From Comamonas sp. GB3 AK4-5 (GTDB taxonomy: Bacteria > Pseudomonadota > Gammaproteobacteria > Burkholderiales > Burkholderiaceae_C), in NCBI RefSeq assembly GCF_041320665.1, contig NZ_CP166730.1, positions 310,001-374,000 on the forward strand: a stretch of 64,000 bases of DNA, written 5' to 3'. The translations under genes were made by a program, and so were the position numbers. This document shows positions 1 to 9,252 of this stretch, piece after piece; within the stretch, counting starts at the first letter, position 1; the number at the start of each line of letters is the position of its first letter. The notes under the pieces were generated by a model that saw only the letters and a program-made list of their open reading frames with translations, searched no databases and was not told the origin of the DNA.

Positions 1-122
1 TCTTGCATGTCCTTGGGATGGACAAAGGTGATCTCGTCAATCATGTCCAGCTCTTTGAAGAGCATGGCGCAGACAAGACCATCGAAATCGCTGCGGGTGA
101 CGAGGCGGTATTTCTGGCTCAT
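1..122 (-). CDS. DHH-family phosphoesterase / exopolyphosphatase-like protein (N-terminal fragment)
   Basis: Only the first 40 codons lie in the window; the gene runs off the left edge. It starts at the ATG whose complement is at 120-122 and reads MSQKYRLVTRSDFDGLVCAM. The stretch with SDFDGLVCA resembles the first metal-binding motif of DHH phosphoesterases (usually D-x-D-G at the N terminus), a family that includes exopolyphosphatases and oligoribonuclease-type enzymes. This assignment rests on the short N terminus only. A different DHH family member is possible. Confidence 0.55.
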   Translation of the reverse strand, partial: MSQKYRLVTRSDFDGLVCAMLFKELDMIDEITFVHPKDMQ

Positions 123-409
123 GGAAATCGGCGTAGGAAAAGAGGCGGATCGCACGGATGCGGCAAGCGCATGCGTGCCGGTCAGACGCATTTCGTCACA
201 TGATAGCGGCGCTCTCTGGGCGCCACCACCGGTTGGCCAACTGCACACAAGGGATGTCCCCAGGCGAATTGCTTCTGAAAAGAGAGCTGCATGTGCAGAT
301 GTGCTGTGTTTTTCAGGCCTTTTTGGCCTAAAAAACGACGTTGCCCCAACATGGGGCGGTGGCCCTGAAACGACGCTTTAACGTGGCTTTAACGGCCATC
401 TGGCCCCGA

Positions 410-634
410 TTAGACGGCCGTCAGCCACACCGTGTCGCCTCCGGCGCTGGAGGGCATGGGGCGTATGCCCAGCAAGGCGGCATGGCGTTTGAGCAGGTCT
501 TCAAACTGCGCGGCATCGATCTGGCCGCCGTCTTGCAGGTAGTCGCTGGCCACCTGCGAGGTGGTGAAGCTGGTGCTGCCAAATTTCTGGACGATGTTGC
601 GCAGCTTGTCGAGGTTGATGGGGGCGGTGTTCAC
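410..634 (-). CDS. Small hypothetical protein, 74 aa
   Basis: I do not recognise this protein. The likely start is a GTG at 634-632, preceded on the minus strand by GGAG eight bases upstream; an open frame continues upstream to 748 but has a poor ribosome site and unnatural composition. The product is VNTAPINLDKLRNIVQKFG... with alternating helical stretches, no signal peptide, no membrane segment and no cysteine. It stands alone between two intergenic gaps. It is probably real because the codon use and the ribosome site are good. Confidence 0.5.
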   Translation of the reverse strand: MNTAPINLDKLRNIVQKFGSTSFTTSQVASDYLQDGGQIDAAQFEDLLKRHAALLGIRPMPSSAGGDTVWLTAV

Positions 635-1135
635 GGTACGTTCTCCGGCAAGTGGCAAAAAGCGGTCTGCGTGCACGGCAGGCCATACAGCCAATGTGCA
701 TGAGGGCGGCAGGTGGCGCAAGAGGGACGGGCTAGGCCGAAACAGCAATGGTGCGCTGGCGCAAAAGAAGGCAGCCCCTCTTCACCTGGGCCTGCACCAA
801 CTGTGGCCAAAGTGCTGCAAACACCGCAAAAGTCCAAGGCTCGGGGCCGTGCAACTGCGGCCACGCCGGCACGGGCTGGCATCTGCCCGTATCATCGGGC
901 GCTTTTTTCGCCGGCTTGCCCATTTTTGGGGCGCTTTCCCCATGCCACCACTTTCGCCCCTGGGCAGCCACATGCTGGCAGCCATCACCATTCCCTCCAG
1001 TGCTGCGGCACTGCGCCCCGTTGCACGCCTGCGCGTGGCGGTGGGATGGCCCTGCGCGGCGGTGTGACATGAAAGCACAGACCTGCTGCGGCAAGCCACG
1101 GATCTCTCTTCGCTGTAAAAAGGACGGACATTCAC
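635..1135. other. 501-bp intergenic stretch, no supported gene
   Basis: Upstream of the APC permease. Several frames are open here because the DNA is GC-rich, including a Cys-rich one from 748 to 1149, but none shows convincing codon bias or a start site. The permease promoter must lie here, but I see no clear -35/-10 pair. No repeat family of the window is present. Confidence 0.4.
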
Positions 1136-2527
1136 ATGCAGGCTGCTGACGTACAGAAGACGGCCCAGTTGCAAAAAACGCTGGTGCTGTGGCAGGTCAT
1201 CATCATCGGGCTGGCCTATATCCAGCCCATGACGCTGCTGGACACCTTCGGCATGGTGTCGCGCGACAGCCTGCAGCATGTGCCCACGTCCTATCTGATC
1301 GCCCTGGGCGCGGTGCTGCTGACCTCCATCAGCTACGGCCACATGATCCGCAAGTACCCGTCCTCGGGTTCGGCCTACACCTATGTGCAAAAGTCCCTCC
1401 ACCCCAACGCGGGCTTTATGGTGGGCTGGTCCTCGCTGCTGGACTATTTGCTCTCGCCCATGGTCAACATCCTGCTGGCCAACATCTACCTGAGCGATAT
1501 GTTCCCCGAGGTGAACCATTGGGTGTGGGTCATCGGCCTGTCGCTGATGATGGTGGTGGTGAACCTGCGCGGCGTGCGCTTTGTGGCCAATTTCAGCAGC
1601 CTGATCGTGGTGCTGCAGCTGCTGGTGATCGGCTTTTTCACCTATCTGATCTATACCAAGCTGGCGGCCGGCCAGAACGCCCTGGGTGATCTGGCCCAGC
1701 AATCCGGCAACCAGGGTCTGTGGAGTTTTTCGCCCTTCTGGAGCCCCGATGCCGACCTGGGCAAGCTCATCACCGGCGCCACGATTTTGTGCTTCTCCTT
1801 CACCGGCTTCGACTCCCTTAGCTCGCTGGCCGAGGAAACCAAGGACACCAAGCGCACCCTGCCGCGCGCCATCTTTTTGACGGCGCTGATCTCGGGCCTG
1901 ATCTTTGTCTTTGCCACCTATTTCATGCAGCTGTACTTCCCGGGCGCGCCCACGCAGTACTTCAAGCTGGTGGACGAAACCCAGCCCGAAATCCTGATGC
2001 TGGTGGGCGGGGCCTTCTTCCAGTCGGTGGTGCTGAGCTTTGCCATCGTCACCGTGATGGCCTCGGGCATCTCTGCCCATGCCGGCGTCTCGCGCCTGAT
2101 GTATGTGATGGGCCGCGACGGCGTGCTCCCCAAGAAGTTCTTTGGCCATATCCAGCCCAAGAGCCATACCCCTTCCTACAACATCTGGCTGGCGGGCCTG
2201 ATCTGCCTGAGCGCAGGCTTTTTCAGCCTGGAATTCGTCGTGGCGCTGATCAGCTTTGGCGCGCTGACGGCCTTCAGCTTCGTCAATCTGTCGGTGATCT
2301 GCAGCTACGGTTTTCGCGATGGCCGCTTGAAGACGCCGCGTGACATCCTGCGCTTTTTCGTGCTGCCGCTGTTGGGCTTTGCCTCCATTGGCGCGCTGTG
2401 GCTGGAGGTGGAGGAAACCTCGCTCAAGGCCGGCGTGGTCTGGGCGGCGGTGGGCCTGGTCTATCTGGCCTGGCTGACCAAGGGCTTCAAGCGTTCGGCC
2501 CCGCAGCTGCACGAGGAAATTGAGTAA
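1136..2527 (+). CDS. APC-family amino acid / polyamine permease
   Basis: A 463-residue inner-membrane transporter with about twelve hydrophobic segments, starting in the first one at LWQVIIIGLAYIQPMTLLDTF. The early glycine-rich helix, the motif SSGSAYTYVQ near residue 76 and FSFTGFDSLSSLAEE near residue 225 are typical of the amino acid-polyamine-organocation superfamily. The closest remembered relatives are putrescine importers of the PuuP type, but the substrate cannot be read from sequence. The start at 1136 has AAGGA about eleven bases upstream. The gene appears monocistronic and is followed by an intrinsic terminator. Confidence 0.85.
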   Translation: MQAADVQKTAQLQKTLVLWQVIIIGLAYIQPMTLLDTFGMVSRDSLQHVPTSYLIALGAVLLTSISYGHMIRKYPSSGSAYTYVQKSLHPNAGFMVGWSSLLDYLLSPMVNILLANIYLSDMFPEVNHWVWVIGLSLMMVVVNLRGVRFVANFSSLIVVLQLLVIGFFTYLIYTKLAAGQNALGDLAQQSGNQGLWSFSPFWSPDADLGKLITGATILCFSFTGFDSLSSLAEETKDTKRTLPRAIFLTALISGLIFVFATYFMQLYFPGAPTQYFKLVDETQPEILMLVGGAFFQSVVLSFAIVTVMASGISAHAGVSRLMYVMGRDGVLPKKFFGHIQPKSHTPSYNIWLAGLICLSAGFFSLEFVVALISFGALTAFSFVNLSVICSYGFRDGRLKTPRDILRFFVLPLLGFASIGALWLEVEETSLKAGVVWAAVGLVYLAWLTKGFKRSAPQLHEEIE

Positions 2528-2541
2528 ACACCTCCTGCCAG

Positions 2542-2565
2542 AAGCCCGCCCCGTGCGGGCTTTTT
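2542..2565 (+). terminator. Intrinsic terminator of the APC permease gene
   Basis: Stem AAGCCCGC/GCGGGCTT with a five-base loop, then a run of five T. It lies 14 bases after the permease stop codon. Confidence 0.85.
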
Positions 2566-2649
2566 GCTGTCTGCGGTGGCGATCAAGGGTGCGAAAGCAA
2601 AGGTGCTATGCTGCGCTGCAACATTTCTGCACAGCCCTGCTGTCCCTGC

Positions 2650-3249
2650 ATGCCTATCAGTGACTGGTCTTTTTTTGCGGTGATCGCCACCATCTTGCTC
2701 ACGCCCGGCCCCACCAACACCTTGCTGGCGGCGGCGGGCATCCGCTCGGGCCTGCGCAGCTCGTGGCAGCTGATACCGGCCGAATGCCTTGGCTATCTGA
2801 TAGCCACCACCATTTGGGGGGCGCTGCTGCAGGTGGTGGTGACCGAGTCTCCCTGGCTGGTGCAGCTCATCCAGCTGGCCAGCGGCCTGTACATCGGCAA
2901 GTTGGGCTGGGAGTTGTGGGTTTACGCCAGCCTGCAGCCGGGCAACAGCCAGGTGCCCGCCATTGGCAGGCGCCAGCTGCTGGTGGCCACCTTGCTCAAC
3001 CCCAAGGCGGTGATTTTTGCGCTGGCGTTGTTCCCGGCTCAGACTTGGATGAGTGCCAGCAACTATGCCTGTGTCATGGGCGGCTTCTCCCTGCTGGTGG
3101 TGGGCATCGGCACGCTGTGGATTGCCTTCGGCGCCGTGCTTCTGGGCGGGCGCATCGCCTGGCTGCAACCCCGCCACTTCCAGCGCGTGGCCGCCGTGGT
3201 GCTGTGGGGGTTTGCTGCCTGGTTGCTGCTGAAAGCTGTGGGGGCTTGA
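2650..3249 (+). CDS. LysE/RhtB-family amino acid exporter
   Basis: A 199-residue membrane protein with about six hydrophobic helices. The N terminus MPISDWSFFAVIATILLTPG leads straight into the LysE-family signature TPGPTNTLLAAAG (residues 18-30), which in this family is part of the translocation path for basic amino acids, threonine or homoserine derivatives. The frame is open further upstream to 2608, but that 14-residue extension is Cys-rich and would precede the conserved start, so I chose the ATG at 2650. Further family positions such as LLNPKAVIFALALFP (residues 115-129) are intact. The exported substrate is unknown. Confidence 0.85.
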   Translation: MPISDWSFFAVIATILLTPGPTNTLLAAAGIRSGLRSSWQLIPAECLGYLIATTIWGALLQVVVTESPWLVQLIQLASGLYIGKLGWELWVYASLQPGNSQVPAIGRRQLLVATLLNPKAVIFALALFPAQTWMSASNYACVMGGFSLLVVGIGTLWIAFGAVLLGGRIAWLQPRHFQRVAAVVLWGFAAWLLLKAVGA

Positions 3250-3258
3250 AGTTGAGCA

Positions 3259-3339
3259 CCCCCTGAGCGGCTGCGCCGCTTCCCCCTAAAGGGGGACGAC
3301 AGCCTCGCTGCGGGGCGGCCCTTGCTCGCTGTCTCTGGC
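3259..3339 (+). repeat. Intergenic repeat family R, copy 1
   Basis: GC-rich repeat unit starting CCCCCTGAG and including GACGACAGC, GCTGCGGGGCGGCCCTTGC and GTCTCTGGC. At least eight copies occur in the window, all outside genes. This copy lies just after the LysE gene and faces copy 2, so 3250-3613 is filled largely by two inverted copies. Confidence 0.8.
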
Positions 3340-3496
3340 GAAAGGGGTCTCGGTAAGCAAAGGGGATATCACCACGTTGCCTGACTAGCGACCCTGGCTT
3401 ATCCCTCACCACCAAGAGCACATTGCAGCCACTTCTCTCCACAGAGCAAGGGCGCATGCAAGCTGCGCAGCGCTTAAAACTGGCCTGGCCCAACAT

Positions 3497-3613
3497 CAGG
3501 GCTGCCGTGCAAGGGCTGCCTTGTCCCCCCGGTCAGCGCTGGCAGCGTCCCCCTGCCCGCATCGCTTGCGATGCGAAGAGCGGGGGGAAGGCGCGTAGCG
3601 CCTCAGGGGGGTG
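3497..3613 (-). repeat. Intergenic repeat family R, copy 2
   Basis: Inverted relative to copy 1. It runs from CAGGGCTGCCGTGCAAGG through an internal hairpin around CATCGCTTGCGATG to CTCAGGGGGGTG, ending exactly where the minus-strand gene at 3614 stops. Confidence 0.8.
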
Positions 3614-4069
3614 TTACGGTCTTTCCCTCGACTGCGGCAAGCGCAGCTCCAGCGGCTCATAGCGCCGCAGCCGCAGCTGCTGGCCTGCCAGCAGGTCGGT
3701 GGGCATGCCCTCGATCTGGGCGCTGGCGGTCTTGAACAGCACCACCACCTCGGGGCCGCAGGCATGGGGGCTGATCCAACGGGCCGTGGCAAAGCGGTTG
3801 TTGCGGTCCACGCCCATGTCGTCGGGCTCCAGCGTAAAGCGTGCCAGCACCTGGCCCTGGCGGTCCTTGGCGATGGCCTGCACCCGCACGGCGCGGAAGC
3901 TGTGGGGGCCGGCATCAAAGATGAAGCTGGCCTCGCAGCGCTGGGAGCTGAGCCGCAAGGTGCCGTAATGCCAGGCATCCAGCACCGGGCCTGCGGCTTG
4001 CGCAGGCCAGCAGGCCAGCGCCAGCATGGCGGCGCAGGTGCTATGGAGGAAGGAGCGCAAGCTGCGCAT
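3614..4069 (-). CDS. Hypothetical exported protein, 151 aa
   Basis: I do not recognise this protein. It has a classic signal peptide (residues 1 to about 25, hydrophobic core then PAQAAG), so it should be periplasmic or secreted. The mature part looks beta-rich, with alternating hydrophobic residues (GTLRLSSQRCEASFIFDAG, residues 36-54). Two cysteines, one near residue 45 and one near residue 104 in SPHACGPEV, could form a disulfide. It lies 10 bases downstream of the nitroreductase gene on the same strand and is probably cotranscribed with it. Confidence 0.65.
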   Translation of the reverse strand: MRSLRSFLHSTCAAMLALACWPAQAAGPVLDAWHYGTLRLSSQRCEASFIFDAGPHSFRAVRVQAIAKDRQGQVLARFTLEPDDMGVDRNNRFATARWISPHACGPEVVVLFKTASAQIEGMPTDLLAGQQLRLRRYEPLELRLPQSRERP

Positions 4070-4079
4070 GGGGTGTGCC

Positions 4080-4655
4080 TTAGGCGGTGGTTTTGCTCAA
4101 ATGGCCCACGGGGCCTGCGCTCAGAATCTCGCGCAGCGGCTTGCGTGGCGTGGGGGTCTCGCGGGAGGCCAGGTCTTCGGGCAGGGTGGCGGCATCACCA
4201 CGGCGGCCCACGGCGACCAGGGCCTGCACCTGCATATGGGCGGGCAGCTGCAGCACCTGGCGCGCCGCTTCGGCTTCGATGCCGGCCATGGCATGGCTGG
4301 CCAGGCCCATGGCATGGGCCTGCAGCGCCATGAATCCCCAGGCGCAACCGGTGTCAAAAGCGTGCATGCCGGCCGAGGTGTCCGACATCACCACGATCAG
4401 CGCGCCGGCGTTCAGGCACCAGCGGCGGTTGAATTCGTTGGGGATGGTGGAGAACGCGGCCCAGTGCGCATCGCCACGCAGCGCATAGGCAAAGTGCCAG
4501 GGCTGGATGTTGCTGGCCGAGGGGGCCCAGCGTGCGGCCTCCACCACCTGCTCGACCTGGGTGGTGGTCAAGGGCTCGGGCACAAAGGCGCGCGGCGAGC
4601 TGCGTTCCAGAAACTGTGGGGCGATGGGAGCGGTGGCAATGCGGGAAGTGGTCAT
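4080..4655 (-). CDS. Nitroreductase-family flavoprotein
   Basis: 191 residues, the usual length for a single-domain nitroreductase that binds FMN and reduces nitro groups or quinones with NAD(P)H, probably as a cytoplasmic dimer. Family features are SPRAF near residue 20, the FMN-contacting AARWAPSASNIQPWHF (residues 40-55) and the GFMALQAHAMGLASHAMAG segment (residues 106-124). The C terminus carries the conserved VAVGRRGDAATLPEDL. The physiological substrate cannot be deduced. It is the first gene of a probable two-gene unit with the exported protein that follows it. Confidence 0.85.
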   Translation of the reverse strand: MTTSRIATAPIAPQFLERSSPRAFVPEPLTTTQVEQVVEAARWAPSASNIQPWHFAYALRGDAHWAAFSTIPNEFNRRWCLNAGALIVVMSDTSAGMHAFDTGCAWGFMALQAHAMGLASHAMAGIEAEAARQVLQLPAHMQVQALVAVGRRGDAATLPEDLASRETPTPRKPLREILSAGPVGHLSKTTA

Positions 4656-4758
4656 GGCGTTGCGAAAAAGAATAAAAAAACCACGCCGGCCCGGTGGGGC
4701 CAGGCGCGGTCTGCCTGCATTGTGGCGTAAGAGCGTTTTTACGCCATGGCTTGCCGGT

Positions 4759-5685
4759 TTACTCGGCGCGCTGCGGGCGCTCGCTCATCACGCGCAGATG
4801 GCGCTCCATGCGGATAAAGACCACCACCATCACGACCAGCACCAGCAAGGACATCAGCATGCTCCAGAAGGCGGTCTCGGCGGCCTTGTTGTAGAGGTTG
4901 AGCAAGCTGGTGTCGCCGTCCTCGCTGCTGTCGCCACGCAGCACGCGCGCGGCCTGGTCAAAGGTAATGGTGTAGTTGGTCAGCACCATGCTCATCAGGC
5001 TGGAGGCGGCTTGCTGCTGCAGCTGGGGGGCCAGATCGGCATTGCCAAACACCTGCTGCAATGCGGCGGGCAGGCCTTGCACATAGGCCACATAGGCGCC
5101 GGCACCATGCTCGGATTCGGCCATTTGCGCGCGCTCGTGGATGGCGTAGGCTACTTCCAGCGGTTCGCTGAAGTAGCCGTTTTCCTCGTCGTCGCTGTCT
5201 TCGCTGCTCACATAGGCGGCACGGCCGTTTTCCTGCTCATCCTTGATCAGGCGCTGCACCAGCGCCGCATCGGGCATGTCCTTGCCCTGGAGCAGCACAT
5301 TCAGCGGCGCCAGACCACGGCCACCGCTCTCGCTTTCCACGCGCTCGCGCTGGGCTGGGTTTTGGTTGATGAAGGCGCGGATGGCCTGGTCGGCCTGCTG
5401 GAAGCTGGGGCGCAGCAGCGGGTCGCTCAAACGCTTGGCCAGCGGGATTTGGCTGTTGCCCAGGTCGCGGCCGGTTTCTGCCACCACATAGGCCAGATCC
5501 AGCTTGGCGTCCTTCCAGTTCAACGCGGCAGGTTCGGACAGCGCCGAGCTGGCGGACTTGTTGCCGCGCACGCTGTCCCAGACCCACAGTGCCAGTGCCA
5601 CCAACACCACCAGCGAAAACGCCAACAACACCACCCGCACCACCTGCACCAGCAGGTCCTCTATGCGTCGCAAAAACGTGAACAT
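4759..5685 (-). CDS. Hypothetical membrane protein with N- and C-terminal membrane segments
   Basis: I do not recognise this protein. The start chosen is the ATG at 5685 (MFTFLRRIEDLLVQVVRVVL), giving 308 residues; the frame extends to 5742 only through a TTG. A membrane helix sits at about residues 14-35 and another at about 270-292 (AFWSMLMSLLVLVVMVVVFI), so the roughly 235-residue middle is predicted to lie on one side of the inner membrane, most simply in the periplasm. That middle part is helical and includes a very acidic patch SSEDSDDEENG. The gene is flanked by unrelated genes, and no function is proposed. Confidence 0.7.
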   Translation of the reverse strand: MFTFLRRIEDLLVQVVRVVLLAFSLVVLVALALWVWDSVRGNKSASSALSEPAALNWKDAKLDLAYVVAETGRDLGNSQIPLAKRLSDPLLRPSFQQADQAIRAFINQNPAQRERVESESGGRGLAPLNVLLQGKDMPDAALVQRLIKDEQENGRAAYVSSEDSDDEENGYFSEPLEVAYAIHERAQMAESEHGAGAYVAYVQGLPAALQQVFGNADLAPQLQQQAASSLMSMVLTNYTITFDQAARVLRGDSSEDGDTSLLNLYNKAAETAFWSMLMSLLVLVVMVVVFIRMERHLRVMSERPQRAE

Positions 5686-5959
5686 GGACTTCCCATCCCT
5701 CTGAAATATGAATTTGTGGAATGCGTTTGCTATAAAAAACAAAGCGCTATAAACGCGCGGATTCTATGTGTGCCGGCTTTTTGATGATGTTAAAAAAAGC
5801 ATCTTTTCTGCGTGAGAGCGCTCACTTTGCGCAAGAGGTAGTGCTGGTATGGAGTCGATGGGCAGGCCAGGCAGAGTGGCGGGCAGATTGCACACACCCG
5901 CTGTGGCGAAATAGGCAACAGGCTCTAATGGGGTTTTCACGGATCGGAGCAATGCCCCC

Positions 5960-7186
5960 ATGGCCAAGACATCGCTGGACAAATCGAAGATCAAGTTTTT
6001 GCTGCTGGAGGGCATTCATCCCTCTGCGCTGAAGGTGCTGCATGACGCGGGCTACACCAACGTGGAAGCGCTGTCTGGCGCGCTGGAGGGCGAGGAGCTG
6101 AAGGCGAAAATCGCCGACGCGCACTTTGTGGGCATTCGCTCGCGCACCCAGCTCACGGCCGAGGTGCTTGCTGCGGCCAACAAGCTGGTGGCCGTGGGGT
6201 GCTTCTGCATTGGCACCAACCAGGTCGATCTGGACGCCGCACGCGAGCGCGGTGTGGTGGTCTTCAATGCCCCGTTTTCCAATACCCGCTCGGTGGCCGA
6301 GCTGGTGCTGGGCCAGGCCATCTTGCTGCTGCGGGGCATTCCCGAGAAGAACGCCGTGGCCCACCGCGGTGGCTGGAAGAAGAGCGCCGAGAACTCCTTC
6401 GAGATCCGGGGCAAGACCCTGGGCATCGTGGGCTACGGCTCCATCGGTACCCAGCTGTCGGTGCTGGCCGAGGGCCTGGGCATGCAGGTCATCTTCCACG
6501 ATGTGGTCACCAAGCTGCCGCTGGGCAATGCACGCCAGGTCGGCCTGAACGAGCTGCTGGGCCAGGCCGACATCGTCACCCTGCATGTGCCCGAGCTGGC
6601 CTCCACCCACGGCATGCTGGGTGCGGCCCAGATTGCGGCCATGAAGCCGGGCAGCATTTTGATCAATGCCTCGCGTGGCACCGTGGTCGACATCGATGCC
6701 CTGGCCGCTGCGCTGCAGGCGGGCCAGTTGCTGGGCGCGGCCATCGACGTGTTCCCGGTCGAGCCCAAGAGCAACAAGGACGTTTTCCAGTCGCCGCTGC
6801 GTGGCATGGACAACGTCATCCTCACGCCCCACATCGGTGGCTCCACCATGGAAGCCCAGGCCAATATCGGCCTGGAAGTGGCGGAAAAGCTGGTGCGCTA
6901 CAGCGACAACGGCAGCACCATCTCGGCCGTGAACTTTCCCGAAGTGGCGCTGCCCGAGCACCCGGGCCACAACCGCATACTGCATGTGCACCAAAACCGC
7001 CCGGGCATGCTGCTGGCCATCAACCAGGTGTTTGCCGACAACGGTATCAACGTGGCCGGCCAGTACCTGCGCACCGATGAGAAAGTGGGTTATGTGGTGA
7101 TCGATACCGATACGGCGTCTTCGGCGCTGGCGTTGGAAAAGCTCTCCCAAATCCCCGGCACCATCCGCTGCCGCGTGCTGTTTTGA
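5960..7186 (+). CDS. serA: D-3-phosphoglycerate dehydrogenase
   Basis: A 408-residue cytoplasmic enzyme that oxidises 3-phosphoglycerate with NAD+ in the first step of serine synthesis. It has the short (E. coli-like) layout: split substrate domain, Rossmann domain with GIVGYGSIGTQ (near residue 155), then a C-terminal ACT domain (from about residue 335, ILHVHQNRPGMLLAINQVFA) that binds serine for feedback inhibition in relatives. Catalytic residues are visible as INASRGTVVD (Arg), FPVEPKS (Glu) and TPHIGGST (His). The start at 5960 matches the family N terminus. Confidence 0.97.
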   Translation: MAKTSLDKSKIKFLLLEGIHPSALKVLHDAGYTNVEALSGALEGEELKAKIADAHFVGIRSRTQLTAEVLAAANKLVAVGCFCIGTNQVDLDAARERGVVVFNAPFSNTRSVAELVLGQAILLLRGIPEKNAVAHRGGWKKSAENSFEIRGKTLGIVGYGSIGTQLSVLAEGLGMQVIFHDVVTKLPLGNARQVGLNELLGQADIVTLHVPELASTHGMLGAAQIAAMKPGSILINASRGTVVDIDALAAALQAGQLLGAAIDVFPVEPKSNKDVFQSPLRGMDNVILTPHIGGSTMEAQANIGLEVAEKLVRYSDNGSTISAVNFPEVALPEHPGHNRILHVHQNRPGMLLAINQVFADNGINVAGQYLRTDEKVGYVVIDTDTASSALALEKLSQIPGTIRCRVLF

Positions 7187-7376
7187 CCTTGGCCTGACGG
7201 CGGGGTGGGTGCCCTGTATGGCATGGAAGATGCCAGTCCGTTGGGTCAGGTAGAAGTGGCGGTGCTGGAAGGCACCCCACTCCAAGGACTGTGGAGGGCC
7301 ATCGGAGGGCCATCGCCTGGTAGCGGGCGGGCCGTGCGACGAGCCCAATCCCGACAACCCGCCGCGCTGAGCGCGC

Positions 7377-7412
7377 AGAAAAAAAGCCTGCTGGCAATGC
7401 CAGCAGGCTTTT
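7377..7412 (-). terminator. Terminator of tRNA-Thr, also usable by serA on the plus strand
   Basis: An 11-bp perfect stem AGCCTGCTGGC/GCCAGCAGGCT with loop AAT. On the minus strand it is followed by seven T (complement of 7379-7385), and on the plus strand by four T. It sits between convergent serA and tRNA-Thr. Confidence 0.85.
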
Positions 7413-7417
7413 GAATG

Positions 7418-7492
<75 letters not shown>

Positions 7493-7540
7493 GAAGCCTT
7501 CGATTATAGCCCTGGATTCAGGATCGGGTGGGCACAGACC

Positions 7541-9075
7541 CTACTCCAATGTGCAGGCATTGCTGTGGCGCAGCTCGGTCAGCGTGCGCTGCTGGAATTG
7601 CAAGGGGCGCGGCGCGTTCCATGGCGCGGTGGCGGCCATGGCGGTGCCATAGCCTACGGCGCGGATGGCCGCCTCGGCCAGCAAGGCCGTGCTGTGCTCG
7701 GGCGGCTGCTGTGCCTGCAGCGGCGGCATCAGCGTTGGGTGCTGTGTGCGCAGCGCCGCATTGCCCCAGGCCAGAAAAGGCACTTCCAGGCTGCTGAGGC
7801 TGGGGCCATGGCGGTAGGTGTCACCGCAAGGCGGCACCGTCAGCCCATGGTCGCTGGTGTAGAGCAGCAGGGCAGGCTCGGTGCTGCTGCGCTCCAGCAA
7901 CTGTGCCCATTGCGCCTGGTGTAGCGGATGGAGTTGTCATAGGCATCAGCCAGGTGGTAGCGCCCGCTGGGATAGCGTTTGGGCAGGTCGGGGTGGCTGC
8001 CATAGGTGTGGAGCACCACCAGCTTGCGGGGGGCAGTGTCTTGCAGCGCTTGCGCCAAAAAGGGCGTCAACACCTCGTCAAGCTCGCCGTTGCCCACCTT
8101 CTTGTAGACCTGTGCGGCCCGGCGCAATACCTGGGTGGAAAAATCTTCCTGCTGGTTGAGAAAGCGCGAATTGGTGAAGACAAAGACCTTGTAGCCCGCG
8201 TGCTGGGCCCAGTCTAAAAACGAGGGCGCGCGCTGCGTGATGCTGTCGTGGGCCGAAAGGCCGGTGAGCAGAAAAGGCAGTGCGGCCGAGGTTGTCAGGC
8301 CTTGGGCCAGCACGGGGGCGGCGGCAGTCCCAGGCAACCGCGCCAATGGTGCGTTGGTGTCGGCCTGGGCATAGCCCAGCAGCGACCAGCGCTGGGCCGT
8401 GGCGCTTTCTCCCAGCACGACCACCAGGGTGCGGGCCTGCGCGCCCTCCGGCGGCATATCGGGAAGTGCGGGCTGGTAGAACAGCGCATCCTGGATTTCG
8501 TTTTGGCGTTCAACGGCCTGGGCGATATGGATGGGATAGAGGCGGCGCAGTTTTTTCAGCGAGTCGCCGGCGTCCCAATGCCGGGCCAGGGCAAAGCCCA
8601 GAAACACCAGCCAGAACAGCAAAGCCGCCATGGCCGTGCGCCGTGCCAGTGCGGACTGTGCCAGCGCCGGGCCGTTGCGCCACAGATAGCGACCGACCAC
8701 GGTGCACAGCAGCAGCCAGCCCAAGACCAGGGCACAGATCTGCCAGGACAGCGTGCTCAGGTACTCCAGGCTCTCCTGCAGGTCCGAGCGCGAGGAGGTG
8801 GCAATGAAATATTCGTCCACCAGATTGCCGAAATAGGCGCTGTGCAGCACATTCATCGCACCCAGCAGGCTCAGGACGAGCACGGCCGGCATCCGCACAA
8901 AGCGGAGCAGGGCCAGCGGCCAGAACAGCAATGCCGACAGCAGCAGGAACAGCAGGGGCAGATCGGTTTTCCCACTGAGCAGCGACGGGGTGAACAGCAG
9001 CAGCCAGGCGGAGAAGGTGAGCAAAGCCTGCTTGCGATCGGTCTTGTGATGGATATGGTTCTCTGGCGCGCGCAT
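7541..9075 (-). pseudogene. Phosphoethanolamine transferase / sulfatase-fold membrane protein, frameshifted
   Basis: The first part is an inner-membrane domain with about five helices followed by the start of an alkaline-phosphatase-fold domain, VVVLGESATAQRWSLLGY, the metal/nucleophile motif of EptA/CptA-type lipid A or LPS-core phosphoethanolamine transferases. The frame breaks near 7918: after YDNSIRYT the protein continues in the -1 frame as QAQWAQLLERSSTEPALLLY and then TSDHG, the second metal site. Restoring one C in a CC run (minus strand) rejoins the two parts. The start at 9075 is tentative because no good ribosome site is seen and the frame is open to 9204. It is either a real pseudogene or a single-base sequencing error. 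Confidence 0.8.
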
Positions 9076-9252
9076 GGTGTGGCTGTACGTACCCGCTCCC
9101 CCCTCGGTTGCGGGCTGTTGTGTCGCTGGAAAAGCGGGCGAGCTTACTCCAAAGGTCCGCAGCACGGGCTGCCGGGATGCGGGCAGGGTGACGCCAATGT
9201 CCACAAGCCTGGTGCTCTCGCTGCAAGGCCTTGTCTGCGGGCGCGTCTTCTC

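Noticed and set aside
303..340. Hairpin AGGCC-TTTTT-GGCCT as a terminator
   Set aside because: No T run follows the stem on either strand (A run on plus, GAAAAA on minus).
748..1149. Cys-rich open frame (ACTNCG...CNCGHAG) that looks a little like a zinc-ribbon protein
   Set aside because: No ribosome site, codon pattern unlike the neighbours, composition changes along the frame, and it overlaps the permease start. Treated as chance.
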